Below the pieces are notes generated by a model. It did not search any database and was not told where the DNA came from. It saw only the letters and a list, made by a program, of their open reading frames with translations. A program made the translations under genes and the position numbers. Positions 15,635 through 24,427 of a stretch of 48,404 nucleotides of DNA are shown in pieces (the first letter of the stretch is position 1; every line of letters begins with the position of its first letter). The DNA is from Clostridia bacterium (GTDB taxonomy: Bacteria; Bacillota; Clostridia; UMGS1810), in contig JAFSCF010000015.1 in assembly GCA_017436905.1 (NCBI GenBank), positions 1-48,404 of the forward strand, read 5' to 3'.

Positions 15635-16797
15635 GCCAGTTCAATCCTGAAAGTTTTATCAACCGAAAAGTAGCAGATATGCCGCCGTCGGGCATAAGAA
15701 AGTTTTTTGATATTGTAAACGAGATGAAAGACGCAATATCTTTAGGTGTTGGTGAGCCTGACTTTGTAACACCATGGCATATCAGAGAGGCAGGTATTTA
15801 TTCTTTAGAAAAAGGGCATACATATTACACTTCTAACTCAGGTCTTATGGAACTTAGGAGAGAAATCTGTAATTATGTAAAAAAGTTTGATTTAGAATAT
15901 GAAACAGACGAAGTTCTGCTTACAGTTGGCGGCAGTGAAGGCGTAGATGCGGCAATCCGTGCTATAATAGGCGAGGGCGATGAAGTACTTATTCCCGAGC
16001 CGTCTTTCGTGTGTTATAAACCGTGTGTAACTTTAGCCGGTGGCACACCCGTTACCATACAGACAAAAGCAGAGAATGCGTTTAAACTTAAAAAGGAAGA
16101 GATTTTGGAAAAAATTACCTCCAAAACAAAAATGCTTGTGCTCTCTTATCCAAATAATCCTACGGGCGCAATTATGACTCGTGAGGATTTGGAGGAGATT
16201 GCCTCTGTTGTGAAAGAGCATAATATTTTGGTTTTATCAGACGAGATTTACGCTGAACTTACTTTTGGAACAAAGCATTGCTCCATAGCGTCGCTGCCTG
16301 ATATGAAAGACCGCACTATAATTATTAACGGGTTTTCAAAAGCGTTTGCTATGACCGGTTGGAGATTAGGATTTACGCTTGCAAATAAACATATCACCAA
16401 AGCGATGACAAAAATTCATCAATATGCTATAATGAGTGCGCCAACCACATCACAGTATGCGGCAATAGAGGCACTTAAAAATGGCGAGCAATCCATTGCA
16501 ACTATGCGTGAGCAGTACGATTATCGCCGTAAGGTTATTACAGACGGGTTTAATTCTATGGGACTTACGTGTTTTTCACCGCTTGGTGCGTTTTATATAT
16601 TCCCGTCCATAAAATCTACCGGTATGACCTCAGACGAATTCTGTGAAAAACTGCTTATTGAGCAAAAAGTTGCGTTAGTCCCCGGCACAGCATTCGGTGA
16701 ATGTGGCGAAGGCTTTGTGCGTGTTTCATATGCATACGGAATAGACAGAATTAACGAGGCAATGGACCGCATCAAAAAGTTTTTGGAAAGCAGGTAA
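15631..16797 (+). CDS. Class I/II PLP-dependent aminotransferase (PatA/AspC-like)
   Basis: This 388-residue fold-type I aminotransferase has the substrate loop LGVGEPDFVTPWHI (about 38-51), SYPNNPTGAIM (about 171-181), an aspartate in LVLSDEIYAEL (about 199-209) and the PLP lysine in GFSKAFAMTGWRLGF (about 232-246). It moves an amino group between an amino acid and a 2-oxo acid; aspartate, aromatic and diaminopimelate-pathway substrates are all possible in this clade. The start is GTG, with CAGGGAGGTGA upstream, overlapping the regulator stop. It was probably cotranscribed with the trmL-like gene six bases on. Confidence 0.92.
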   Translation: MSQFNPESFINRKVADMPPSGIRKFFDIVNEMKDAISLGVGEPDFVTPWHIREAGIYSLEKGHTYYTSNSGLMELRREICNYVKKFDLEYETDEVLLTVGGSEGVDAAIRAIIGEGDEVLIPEPSFVCYKPCVTLAGGTPVTIQTKAENAFKLKKEEILEKITSKTKMLVLSYPNNPTGAIMTREDLEEIASVVKEHNILVLSDEIYAELTFGTKHCSIASLPDMKDRTIIINGFSKAFAMTGWRLGFTLANKHITKAMTKIHQYAIMSAPTTSQYAAIEALKNGEQSIATMREQYDYRRKVITDGFNSMGLTCFSPLGAFYIFPSIKSTGMTSDEFCEKLLIEQKVALVPGTAFGECGEGFVRVSYAYGIDRINEAMDRIKKFLESR

Positions 16798-16803
16798 ATA
16801 TAA

Positions 16804-17295
16804 ATGTTCAATATAGTTTTGGTTGAGCCCGAAATCCCACAGAATACGGGTAATATTGCACGTACTTGTGCTGCTACGGGTTCAAGGCTGCATCTTGTTC
16901 GTCCGCTTGGGTTTGAGATAGACGATACTAAGTTAAAACGTGCCGGACTTGACTACTGGCATATGCTTGACATTACATTTTATGATGATATAAACGACTT
17001 CTTTGAAAAGAACAAAGGCGGCAGATTTTTCTTCAGCACCACAAAAGCACTTCACAACCATGATGAGGTTGAATATCGTGATGGAGACTATCTTGTGTTC
17101 GGAAAAGAAACAAAAGGTCTTGATGAGGCGCTTTTAAAAAATAATCCCGAAAATTGTATACGTATACCTATGGTAGAGGGTGCAAGAAGTTTAAATCTTT
17201 CAAACTCTGTTGCTGTAGTTGTGTACGAGGCACTCAGGCAGAATAAATTTCTCGCTTTGCAAAAGCAGGGAGAACTTACTAAATTTACTTGGTAG
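16804..17295 (+). CDS. trmL: tRNA (cytidine/uridine-2'-O-)-methyltransferase TrmL
   Basis: This 163-residue SPOUT methyltransferase methylates the ribose of the wobble nucleotide (position 34) in certain tRNA-Leu. It shows EPEIPQNTGNIARTCAATG (8-26), the catalytic arginine in NIARTC, and the knot motifs LVFGKETKGLDE (about 96-107), IRIPMVEGARSLNLSNSVA (about 118-136). Length and motifs match bacterial TrmL closely. It sits in a run of small housekeeping genes. Confidence 0.95.
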   Translation: MFNIVLVEPEIPQNTGNIARTCAATGSRLHLVRPLGFEIDDTKLKRAGLDYWHMLDITFYDDINDFFEKNKGGRFFFSTTKALHNHDEVEYRDGDYLVFGKETKGLDEALLKNNPENCIRIPMVEGARSLNLSNSVAVVVYEALRQNKFLALQKQGELTKFTW

Positions 17296-17309
17296 TAAAG
17301 GAGATTACT

Positions 17310-18164
17310 ATGAAAAAAATTAAACTTATAACAGACAGCGCATCTGATATTTCTTTAAAACTTGCAGAGGAAAATGGCATACATGTTATTCCTTTAAATG
17401 TTTCGTTCGGTGAAGAGGTTTTTAAAGATGCGTATGATATTACTACAAGAGAGTTTTACGAAAAACTCAAAAACTGCGATGAACTTCCTAAAACCGCTCA
17501 GGTGAGTATAAATGATTTTGTGGAAGCGTATAACAAGTATGCAGATTATGATATTATATATGTTGGTTTATCTGCAAGGGCAAGCGGAACATACCAGAAC
17601 TCGTTTATCGCAAAAGGTATGGTTCAGGAGGAAAACCCCGATGTTGATATCACAGTTATCGACAGTAACAACTTCACCTATGGCTATGGAATGTGGGTGC
17701 TTTTAGCGGCAAAAATGGTTGCCGACGGTGCAACACATGACGAGGTAGTGAATTTTCTTAATGAAAAACTTGCCGATTCTGAAATTATGCTTACTGTAAG
17801 TTCTCTTGATTTTCTACAACGTGGTGGCAGAATAAGCAGTGCGGCTAAAGTTGTTGCAAATGTGCTGGATATTCATCCCATTCTTTATACCGAAGGCGGT
17901 ATGATAATGAGTTTTGCAAAAGCACGTGGCAGCAAAAAACTTATCGATAAAATGACGGATATTGTTGCTGAAAGAATAGGGGATTGCCATATTGTTTCTT
18001 TGATGCATACAGATTATTCCGAAGCAGTTGAAAAAATGAAAGCATCATTACTTACAAAAATTCCTGATGCTGAGTTTTTAGAGGCGGAGGCAGGCTCGTG
18101 CATAGGCACTCATGCCGGCCCCGGAGCATTCGGTATGATATATGATAAGAAAAAAGATATTTAA
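17310..18164 (+). CDS. DegV family fatty-acid-binding protein (FakB-like)
   Basis: This 284-residue DegV-fold protein begins MKKIKLITDSASDIS, the family signature. It also shows TTREFYEKL, PKTAQVSINDF (about 55-65), GLSARASGTYQNS (about 85-97) and the SLDFLQRGGRISSAAK motif (about 166-181). DegV proteins bind one fatty acid and present it to the kinase FakA. AAAGGAG lies nine bases before the ATG, which is preferred to a TTG inside the preceding gene. A terminator follows. No fakA is present here, which is usual because FakB genes are scattered. Confidence 0.93.
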   Translation: MKKIKLITDSASDISLKLAEENGIHVIPLNVSFGEEVFKDAYDITTREFYEKLKNCDELPKTAQVSINDFVEAYNKYADYDIIYVGLSARASGTYQNSFIAKGMVQEENPDVDITVIDSNNFTYGYGMWVLLAAKMVADGATHDEVVNFLNEKLADSEIMLTVSSLDFLQRGGRISSAAKVVANVLDIHPILYTEGGMIMSFAKARGSKKLIDKMTDIVAERIGDCHIVSLMHTDYSEAVEKMKASLLTKIPDAEFLEAEAGSCIGTHAGPGAFGMIYDKKKDI

Positions 18165-18171
18165 AGATAAA

Positions 18172-18199
18172 AAAACAGCCTGCATGAGCAGGCTGTTTT
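18172..18199. terminator. bidirectional terminator
   Basis: AAAACAGCCTGC (18172-18183), loop ATGA, GCAGGCTGTTTT (18188-18199), between the converging DegV and hpf genes. Confidence 0.93.
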
Positions 18200-18208
18200 A
18201 ATGTTGTT

Positions 18209-18724
18209 TTATTCAAGTTCAATCAAACCATAGTTGCCGTCTTTGCGTTTGTAAACAACGCATTTGTCGTTAGTTTCTGCATTGTTGAAGATGTAAAATG
18301 CATGACCTAACAGGTTCATCTGCAAAATCGCCTCTTCGGCACTCATAGGCTTATTTTCATATTTTTTGGATTTAACTATTTTAAACTCGGCTTCTTCTTC
18401 AATTTCAACGGCATCTGCCACGAAAGCACCTGTTTTGAGTTTTTTCTCAAGTCGTGTTTTCTGTTTGCGGATCTGGCGTTCCAGAACGTCTATTGCTTTG
18501 TCGATAGCGGCATACATATCGTCATTTGAAATTTCTGCCCTGAATATCATACTTTCATGATATATGGTTATTTCAGCAATATGATTGTCTTTCTGTACGG
18601 AGAAAGTAACTGTGGCATACGCACTTTCGGGAAAAAACTTTTCAATGCGTTGCAATCTTTTTTCGGAATAATCTTTTAATCCCTGTGTAACATCGATTTT
18701 TCTGCCTGTGAATTTAATGTTCAT
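18209..18724 (-). CDS. hpf: Ribosome hibernation promoting factor, long form
   Basis: This 171-residue long-type HPF pairs 70S ribosomes into inactive dimers when growth stops. The N-terminal S30AE domain (about 1-100) starts MNIKFTGRKIDVTQGLKDY, and the C-terminal dimerisation domain (about 112-170) contains NKPMSAEEAILQMNLLGHAF and KRKDGNYGLIE, both standard. AAAGGAG precedes the ATG. It lies 69 bases downstream of the fumarase-like gene on the same strand with a weak hairpin in between, so it may have its own promoter; AT-rich TATATTATA at about 18764-18772 is a candidate -10 region, but no clear -35 was found. Confidence 0.95.
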   Translation of the reverse strand: MNIKFTGRKIDVTQGLKDYSEKRLQRIEKFFPESAYATVTFSVQKDNHIAEITIYHESMIFRAEISNDDMYAAIDKAIDVLERQIRKQKTRLEKKLKTGAFVADAVEIEEEAEFKIVKSKKYENKPMSAEEAILQMNLLGHAFYIFNNAETNDKCVVYKRKDGNYGLIELE

Positions 18725-18775
18725 ACCAACAACTCCTTTTTCCTAAGATGGAGATTTAACTCCTATAATATATTT

Positions 18776-18792
18776 ACCCTTATTTTAAGGGT
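18776..18792 (-). terminator. weak hairpin after the fumarase alpha gene
   Basis: ACCCTTA-TTT-TAAGGGT, 7-base arms, directly behind the stop on the minus strand; only a short AT-rich tract follows, so termination is probably partial. Confidence 0.4.
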
Positions 18793-18793
18793 G

Positions 18794-19627
18794 TTAAACA
18801 ATCTTTTTAAGATGCCTTGTAACGTGGCAACTTATGTTTACTGCTGCAGGTAAGCCCGCTATATGGGTTGGCGCTGTTTTTATAAATACATTGAGTGCCG
18901 TCTGAGTTCCGCCAAAACCTTGCGGCCCTATACCTAAATTGTTTATGCGTGTGAGCAGTTCCTTTTCAATTTCTGCATAAAAAGGTTCGGGATTGCCTTC
19001 GGCATCTGCAAGCGCACGTTTTGCCAAAGTGGCGCACGACTCAAAATTGCCGCCTATGCCGACTCCTACAACTATTGGTGGACAGGGGTTACTGCCCGCT
19101 TTGCTTACAGTGTCCACGACAAAATCTTTTATTGCCTCAATGCCTTCGGAGGGAGAGAACATTTTAAGTGCGCTCATATTTTCGCTGCCGAATCCTTTTG
19201 GGGCTATTGTTATTGTAATTTTGTCGCCATCTACAAAATCGTAATGAATAATAGCAGGGGTATTGTCGCCAGTGTTTTTACGCTCGATAGGGTCAGACAC
19301 TATAGATTTTCTAAGGTTACCCTCTGCGTATCCGCACCGTACACCCTCGTTTATTGCGTCGGTTAAGTTTCCGTCAATATGTACGTCGCAGCCGATTTCA
19401 ACAAAGAAAACCGCCATACCTGTATCCTGACATATAGCCATTTTTTTGTTTTTGGCAATGTTGGCGTTTTCTATTATTTTGCCAAGCACATCTTTGCCTG
19501 TTTCAGACTGCTCATTTTCGTGCGCATTTTTAAGACTGTTTAAAATGTCGCACGGCAAATAGTAGTTTGCTTCTATGCACATATTTTTAACTGTATTTGT
19601 TATTTCGCTTGCAGATATTATTCTCAT
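18794..19627 (-). CDS. Class I fumarate hydratase alpha subunit (Fe-S, FumA N-terminal type)
   Basis: This 277-residue protein matches the alpha chain of two-subunit Fe-S fumarases and L(+)-tartrate dehydratases. Candidate 4Fe-4S ligands are Cys66 in ICQDTG, Cys182 in SNPCPP and Cys267 in NISCH; GVGIGGNFESCA (188-199) and GIGPQGFGGTQTALNVF are also characteristic. The ATG at 19627 follows GGGAG and gives the normal family length; an upstream in-frame extension of 28 codons has no support. The enzyme interconverts fumarate and malate with a beta chain that supplies part of the active site. That beta gene, normally the next one, is missing: hpf follows instead. Confidence 0.9.
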   Translation of the reverse strand: MRIISASEITNTVKNMCIEANYYLPCDILNSLKNAHENEQSETGKDVLGKIIENANIAKNKKMAICQDTGMAVFFVEIGCDVHIDGNLTDAINEGVRCGYAEGNLRKSIVSDPIERKNTGDNTPAIIHYDFVDGDKITITIAPKGFGSENMSALKMFSPSEGIEAIKDFVVDTVSKAGSNPCPPIVVGVGIGGNFESCATLAKRALADAEGNPEPFYAEIEKELLTRINNLGIGPQGFGGTQTALNVFIKTAPTHIAGLPAAVNISCHVTRHLKKIV

Positions 19628-19660
19628 TGGTAATAACTCCCGACGTTTCTTTATATATTT

Positions 19661-19689
19661 ATGATACCATAAGTTCCAAAAATTCGCAA
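19661..19689 (-). promoter_or_regulatory. probable promoter of the fumarase alpha gene
   Basis: On the minus strand TTGCGA (19684-19689), 17 bases, TATCAT (19661-19666). Confidence 0.5.
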
Positions 19690-19725
19690 TACAGTTTATT
19701 AAATTCAGCAATATGGATATATATG

Positions 19726-19754
19726 TTGATTTTTTTTCATAGATTGTATATAAT
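19726..19754 (+). promoter_or_regulatory. sigma-A promoter of the phosphosugar mutase gene
   Basis: TTGATT (19726-19731), 17 bases, consensus TATAAT (19749-19754). Confidence 0.82.
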
Positions 19755-19787
19755 AAACTTAATTACTAACATTTTGGAGGTTATACT

Positions 19788-21506
19788 ATGATTTGGATGG
19801 ACGAGTATAAGAAGTGGTTGTCATCACCTGCTGTTGATGCTGAAATCAAGGCGGAACTTGAGCAGATTAAAGATGATGAAAATGAAATTAAAGAGCGTTT
19901 TTATAAAAATCTTGAATTTGGTACTGCAGGACTTCGTGGAATTATTGCCGCAGGTACCAACAGGATGAATATATACACTGTACGCAAGGCAACTCAGGGT
20001 ATAGCGGCAGATATTATAAACTGCGGCGAGGTTGACGGCGGTGTTGTTATATCTTATGACAGCCGTTTAAAATCATATGAATTTGCTATGGAAACTGCCA
20101 AAGTTTTAGCGGCTAACGGCATTAAGGCATATGTTTTTGATGAACTTCGTCCCGTTCCTGAACTTTCGTTTGCGGTGCGCCATTTAAAAACTTCAAGGGG
20201 CATAATGATTACCGCAAGCCATAACCCAAAAGAATATAACGGATATAAAGCATACGGTTCAGACGGAAGTCAGTTGCCGCCCGAGTCGTCGGATTATGTT
20301 ACATCTATTATAGACAGCATAGATATATTTGATGGCGTTAAAGTTATGGACGAGGTTGATGCTAAAGCAAAAGGACTTATCGAGATTATCGGTGCAGATG
20401 TTGATGCGGCATATCTTGCTGCAGTTAAAGAGCAGTCTATAAACGAAGAAAACTATAAAACCCTTGGCGATAATTTCAAAGTTGTATACTCGCCGTTCCA
20501 CGGCTCCGGCAATAAACCGGTAAGAAAAATACTTGAAATGACAGGCCTTAAAAATGTTACAGTTGTTCCCGAACAGGAACTTCCAGACCCTGATTTCAGC
20601 ACAGTCAAATCACCAAATCCTGAGGAAAAAGAGGGATTTGCTCTTGCTATAGAACTTGCCAAAAAAGAAAATGCAGACCTTATTTTTGCTACTGACCCTG
20701 ATTGTGACCGTATTGGCGTTGTTGTTAAAACTGCAAATGGTGATTATGTAACATTAAATGGTAACCAGATGGGTGTACTGCTTACTGAATTTATTTTTAG
20801 AAACAAAAAGGCAAAAGGTACGCTTCCTGCAAACGGCGCATTGATTAAGACAATTGTTTCAACATCAATGGTTTACCCGATAGCAGAAGAATACGGCGTT
20901 AAAACTTACGATGTTCTTACGGGGTTTAAATTCATTGGCGAAATGATTAAAGATTTCGAAGAAAACGACTATTATAATCAGTATCTGTTTGGATTTGAAG
21001 AAAGTTACGGATACCTTGCAGGTACTCACGCCAGAGATAAAGACGCTGTTGTGGCATCAATGCTTGCATGCCAGATGGCGGCGGATTATAAAGCAAGAGG
21101 TATGTCTCTTTACGAGGGACTTATAAACCTTTACGAGAAATACGGTTTTTATCTTGAAAGAACTACCACCAAAACATTTGCCGGTATAGACGGTGCAGAG
21201 CAGATTAAGGCTATAATGGAAAATTGCCGCGCTAACCCCGTTAAAGAGATAAACGGTGTTAAAGTAACCGAGATGTGGGATGTTCAAAAAGGTACTGCGC
21301 TTATTGCTGACGGAACTGAAAAAGACCTCGGCTTGCCATCTTCAAACGTACTTAAATTTATATTTGAGGATAATTCGTGGTTTGCTATGCGTCCTTCGGG
21401 CACAGAACCTAAAATCAAGTTCTATTTCGGTGTTTGCTGCAACAGTTTAGACGCTGCAAATGCGGATTTGGACACTTTCAGCGAAAAAATTTTAAAAATC
21501 ATGTAA
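19788..21506 (+). CDS. Phospho-sugar mutase (alpha-phosphoglucomutase/phosphomannomutase)
   Basis: This 572-residue alpha-D-phosphohexomutase shifts phosphate between C1 and C6 of glucose (or mannose). It has all four active-site loops: the phosphoserine loop GIMITASHNPKEYNG (about 142-156), the metal loop DPDCDRIG (about 304-311), the sugar loop FGFEESYGYLAGTHARDKDA in pieces (about 403-422) and the phosphate loop RPSGTEPKIKFY (about 535-546). Length fits the PgcA clade of Bacillota. GGAGG is seven bases before the ATG. It provides sugar 1-phosphates for the nucleotide sugars used in surface-glycan synthesis and feeds glycolysis in the other direction. Confidence 0.95.
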   Translation: MIWMDEYKKWLSSPAVDAEIKAELEQIKDDENEIKERFYKNLEFGTAGLRGIIAAGTNRMNIYTVRKATQGIAADIINCGEVDGGVVISYDSRLKSYEFAMETAKVLAANGIKAYVFDELRPVPELSFAVRHLKTSRGIMITASHNPKEYNGYKAYGSDGSQLPPESSDYVTSIIDSIDIFDGVKVMDEVDAKAKGLIEIIGADVDAAYLAAVKEQSINEENYKTLGDNFKVVYSPFHGSGNKPVRKILEMTGLKNVTVVPEQELPDPDFSTVKSPNPEEKEGFALAIELAKKENADLIFATDPDCDRIGVVVKTANGDYVTLNGNQMGVLLTEFIFRNKKAKGTLPANGALIKTIVSTSMVYPIAEEYGVKTYDVLTGFKFIGEMIKDFEENDYYNQYLFGFEESYGYLAGTHARDKDAVVASMLACQMAADYKARGMSLYEGLINLYEKYGFYLERTTTKTFAGIDGAEQIKAIMENCRANPVKEINGVKVTEMWDVQKGTALIADGTEKDLGLPSSNVLKFIFEDNSWFAMRPSGTEPKIKFYFGVCCNSLDAANADLDTFSEKILKIM

Positions 21507-21513
21507 ATTATGC

Positions 21514-21542
21514 TTGCATTTGTAAAAAATGTGTGATATAAT
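21514..21542 (+). promoter_or_regulatory. sigma-A promoter of rpmE
   Basis: TTGCAT (21514-21519), 17 bases, TATAAT (21537-21542). Confidence 0.85.
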
Positions 21543-21598
21543 ATCAAAGGTTATAAATGATAACGTGAATTAACTCTGATGAAAGAGGTGAACAATAC

Positions 21599-21802
21599 AT
21601 GAGAGAAGGAATACATCCCGATTACAAAACTGCTACTGTAAAATGTGCTTGCGGTGAAGTTTTTGAGACAAGATCTACAAGAGAGAGCATCAACGTGGAA
21701 ATTTGTTCTAAATGCCATCCTTTCTACACTGGCAAACAGAAACTCGTTGATACCGGCGGTAGAGTAGAAAAATTCAGAAAGAAATTCGGCATGGACAAAT
21801 AA
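21599..21802 (+). CDS. rpmE: 50S ribosomal protein L31, zinc-binding form
   Basis: This 67-residue L31 has a complete zinc site, Cys16-x-Cys18 and Cys36-x2-Cys39, which marks the primary C+ form rather than the zinc-starvation paralogue. [10 protein letters not shown] and [20 protein letters not shown] are invariant family segments. GAAAGAGGTG precedes the ATG. It has its own promoter and terminator, so it is a single-gene unit. Confidence 0.97.
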   Translation: MREGIHPDYKTATVKCACGEVFETRSTRESINVEICSKCHPFYTGKQKLVDTGGRVEKFRKKFGMDK

Positions 21803-21815
21803 TTTTTGTTATGTC

Positions 21816-21849
21816 AAAGTCTCCATTTATGACCAGATGGAGACTTTTT
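21816..21849 (+). terminator. terminator of rpmE
   Basis: AAAGTCTCCAT (21816-21826), ten-base loop, ATGGAGACTTT (21837-21847), then T-run. Confidence 0.88.
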
Positions 21850-21899
21850 AATTTTTATATAAAGTTACCTTTTAATAAATATACGAAAAGAGATTACAG

Positions 21900-23720
21900 A
21901 TGAATAAAAGAGACGATTTAAGAAACGTGGCAATTATTGCCCACGTTGACCACGGCAAAACGACTTTAGTTGATGCACTGCTCAAACAGAGCAGTATATT
22001 CAGAGAAAATCAACAGGTTGCCGAGCGTGTAATGGATAGTAATGACTTAGAGCGTGAGAGAGGTATTACAATTTTATCTAAAACCACCTCTTTAATCCAC
22101 GACGGCATCAGGATTAATATAGTAGACACCCCCGGTCACGCAGATTTCGGCGGTGAGGTTGAGCGTGTTCTTAAAATGGTAGACGGTGTTTTAATACTGG
22201 TTGATGCATTTGAGGGCTGTATGCCGCAGACAAGATTTGTTCTTAAAAAAGCACTTGCACTTGGCTTAAAGCCCATAATAGTTGTTAATAAAGTTGACCG
22301 CCCCAATGCCCGCCCTTATGAGGTTGTAGATGAAGTTTTAGAACTGTTTTTGGAACTTGAGGCAACTGACGAGCAGTTTAACGCACCGGTTGTGTATGCA
22401 TCAGGCCGTGACGGATTTGCATCGCTTTCGCCTGAAAATCACGACGGCACTATCAATCCTATATTTGATGCTATTATTGAGCATGTTCCTGCGCCTGAAG
22501 GTAATAGCGAGGAGCCGTTGCAGATACTCATTTCAAATATAGATTACGACGAATACGTTGGTTCTATGGCGATAGGCAGAGTTGAACGAGGCACTGTTAA
22601 AACAGGACAGCAGGCTGTTATATGCCGTAAAGACGGCACGACTTCGCCTATAAGAATTACCAAGATGTATCAGTATGACGGACTTAAACGTATAGAGGTT
22701 GACGAATCTACAGTAGGTGATATTATCACACTCGCAGGTGTTGCCGATATTAATATCGGCGAAACAGTGTGCGATGTAAATACTCCCGAGCCTTTGCCGT
22801 TTGTTGATATTGACGAGCCAACAGTTTCTATGAACTTCCTTGTAAACAATTCACCTTTTGCAGGCCGTGAGGGCAAGTTTGTAACATCACGCCATCTGCG
22901 TGACCGCCTTTTTAAAGAAATGGGTACAAACGTAAGTTTAAAAGTTGAAGAAACCGACTCTGCAGATTGCTTTAAAGTATCCGGCAGAGGCGAACTCCAC
23001 CTTTCAATTCTTATAGAAACTATGCGTCGTGAGGGCTATGAATTTCAAGTATCAAAACCTGAGGTAATAAATAAAATTATTGACGGAAAAGTTATGGAAC
23101 CTATGGAACTTTTGTATGTTGATGTTCCTGAGGAATACGTAGGTACAGTTATAGATAAACTTAGCAACCGCAAGGCGCAGATGATAAATATGGCTGCAGA
23201 TCCTGCCGGTGGTTATACAAGAGTTGAGTTTACAATTCCGTCAAGAAGCCTTATAGGCTACCGTTCAGAACTTATGACAGATACCCGCGGAAACGGAATT
23301 ATGAACCACGTTTTAGAGGGCTACGAAGAATATAAAGGCGAGATTATTTCACGTTCGAGAGGCTCGCTTATCGCTTTTGAAGACGGCGAAACAATCGTAT
23401 ACGGTCTTTTCAATGCGCAGGAGAGGGGTAGCCTTTTCCTAGGCGCAGGTGAAAAAGTTTATGCAGGTATGGTTGTCGGCGAAAATGCCAAAGCAGGCGA
23501 TATAGAGGTTAACGTATGCAAGAAAAAGCACGTTACCAATACACGTGCCGCCGGCTCTGACGATGCTTTAAAACTTGTTCCGCCGATACAGATGTCACTT
23601 GAAAACTGTATAGAATTCTTAGCCGATGACGAACTTTTGGAAGTAACGCCTGAGAGTTTGCGTATACGTAAAAAGATTTTGGACAAGTCTTTACGTGCAA
23701 AAGCAAAAAGCAATAAATAA
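21900..23720 (+). CDS. typA: Translational GTPase TypA/BipA
   Basis: This 606-residue ribosome-associated GTPase shows G1 AHVDHGKTT (14-22), the switch segment [12 protein letters not shown]3 [14 protein letters not shown] and G4 NKVD, followed by the EF-G-like domains and the BipA-specific C-terminal domain (about residue 480 on; [19 protein letters not shown] in pieces, and [22 protein letters not shown] segments). It assists 50S assembly and stress adaptation. The binding site AAAAGAGAT is modest. It has no obvious own promoter after the rpmE terminator within 50 bases, so low read-through or an unrecognised promoter must drive it. Confidence 0.96.
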   Translation: MNKRDDLRNVAIIAHVDHGKTTLVDALLKQSSIFRENQQVAERVMDSNDLERERGITILSKTTSLIHDGIRINIVDTPGHADFGGEVERVLKMVDGVLILVDAFEGCMPQTRFVLKKALALGLKPIIVVNKVDRPNARPYEVVDEVLELFLELEATDEQFNAPVVYASGRDGFASLSPENHDGTINPIFDAIIEHVPAPEGNSEEPLQILISNIDYDEYVGSMAIGRVERGTVKTGQQAVICRKDGTTSPIRITKMYQYDGLKRIEVDESTVGDIITLAGVADINIGETVCDVNTPEPLPFVDIDEPTVSMNFLVNNSPFAGREGKFVTSRHLRDRLFKEMGTNVSLKVEETDSADCFKVSGRGELHLSILIETMRREGYEFQVSKPEVINKIIDGKVMEPMELLYVDVPEEYVGTVIDKLSNRKAQMINMAADPAGGYTRVEFTIPSRSLIGYRSELMTDTRGNGIMNHVLEGYEEYKGEIISRSRGSLIAFEDGETIVYGLFNAQERGSLFLGAGEKVYAGMVVGENAKAGDIEVNVCKKKHVTNTRAAGSDDALKLVPPIQMSLENCIEFLADDELLEVTPESLRIRKKILDKSLRAKAKSNK

Positions 23721-23737
23721 TACTGGCGGTGATTAAT

Positions 23738-24412
23738 ATGGTACAGTTCGGTAATAACTGGGACAGTATTCTTGCAGACGAATTTAAGCAGGAATATTAT
23801 CTTAAACTGCGTGAGTTTTTAAAAAGTGAATATTCGCATCATACAGTTTACCCGTCTATGTATGATATTTTCAACGCTTTTAAGTATACTGACTACTACG
23901 ATGTAAAGGCGGTTATTTTAGGTCAGGACCCGTACCACGAGCCTAATCAGGCACATGGTATGGCATTTTCGGTAAAGCCCGGTGTTCCTACACCGCCGTC
24001 ATTGCAGAATATGTATAAAGAACTTCAGGATTCTTTAGGTTGCTATATACCCAATAACGGCTATTTGGTAAAATGGGCTCAGCAGGGTGTACTTTTGCTC
24101 AATACCACCCTTACAGTGCGCAGTGGATTGGCTAACTCTCACAGTCAGGCGGGCTGGCAAATTTTTACCGATAATGTTATAAAAAAATTAAATGAACGTA
24201 AAGACCCCATAATATTTATTTTGTGGGGAGCAAACGCCAGACGAAAAACAGAATTTATCGATAAAACAAGGCATTTTGTTTTAGAGGCTCCGCACCCGAG
24301 TCCGCTTTCTGCATACAGAGGATTTTTTGGGTGCAACCATTTTTCTAAAACTAACGATATACTTCAAAAATTAGGTAAATCGCCCATAGACTGGCAAATA
24401 GAAAATATATAA
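23738..24412 (+). CDS. ung: Uracil-DNA glycosylase, family 1
   Basis: This 224-residue base-excision-repair enzyme removes uracil from DNA. It contains the water-activating loop [18 protein letters not shown] (about 62-79; catalytic Asp64) and the minor-groove loop [13 protein letters not shown] (about 186-198), with [10 protein letters not shown] between them. The ATG at 23738 is preferred to a GTG nine bases earlier because GGTGAT sits at the right distance before it. It follows typA by 17 bases and is probably cotranscribed. Confidence 0.96.
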   Translation: MVQFGNNWDSILADEFKQEYYLKLREFLKSEYSHHTVYPSMYDIFNAFKYTDYYDVKAVILGQDPYHEPNQAHGMAFSVKPGVPTPPSLQNMYKELQDSLGCYIPNNGYLVKWAQQGVLLLNTTLTVRSGLANSHSQAGWQIFTDNVIKKLNERKDPIIFILWGANARRKTEFIDKTRHFVLEAPHPSPLSAYRGFFGCNHFSKTNDILQKLGKSPIDWQIENI

Positions 24413-24427
24413 TACGGAGGTGTGGTA

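Noticed and set aside
19628..19711. 28-codon N-terminal extension of the fumarase alpha gene
   Set aside because: It makes the protein longer than the family, has no binding site and would include the promoter region.
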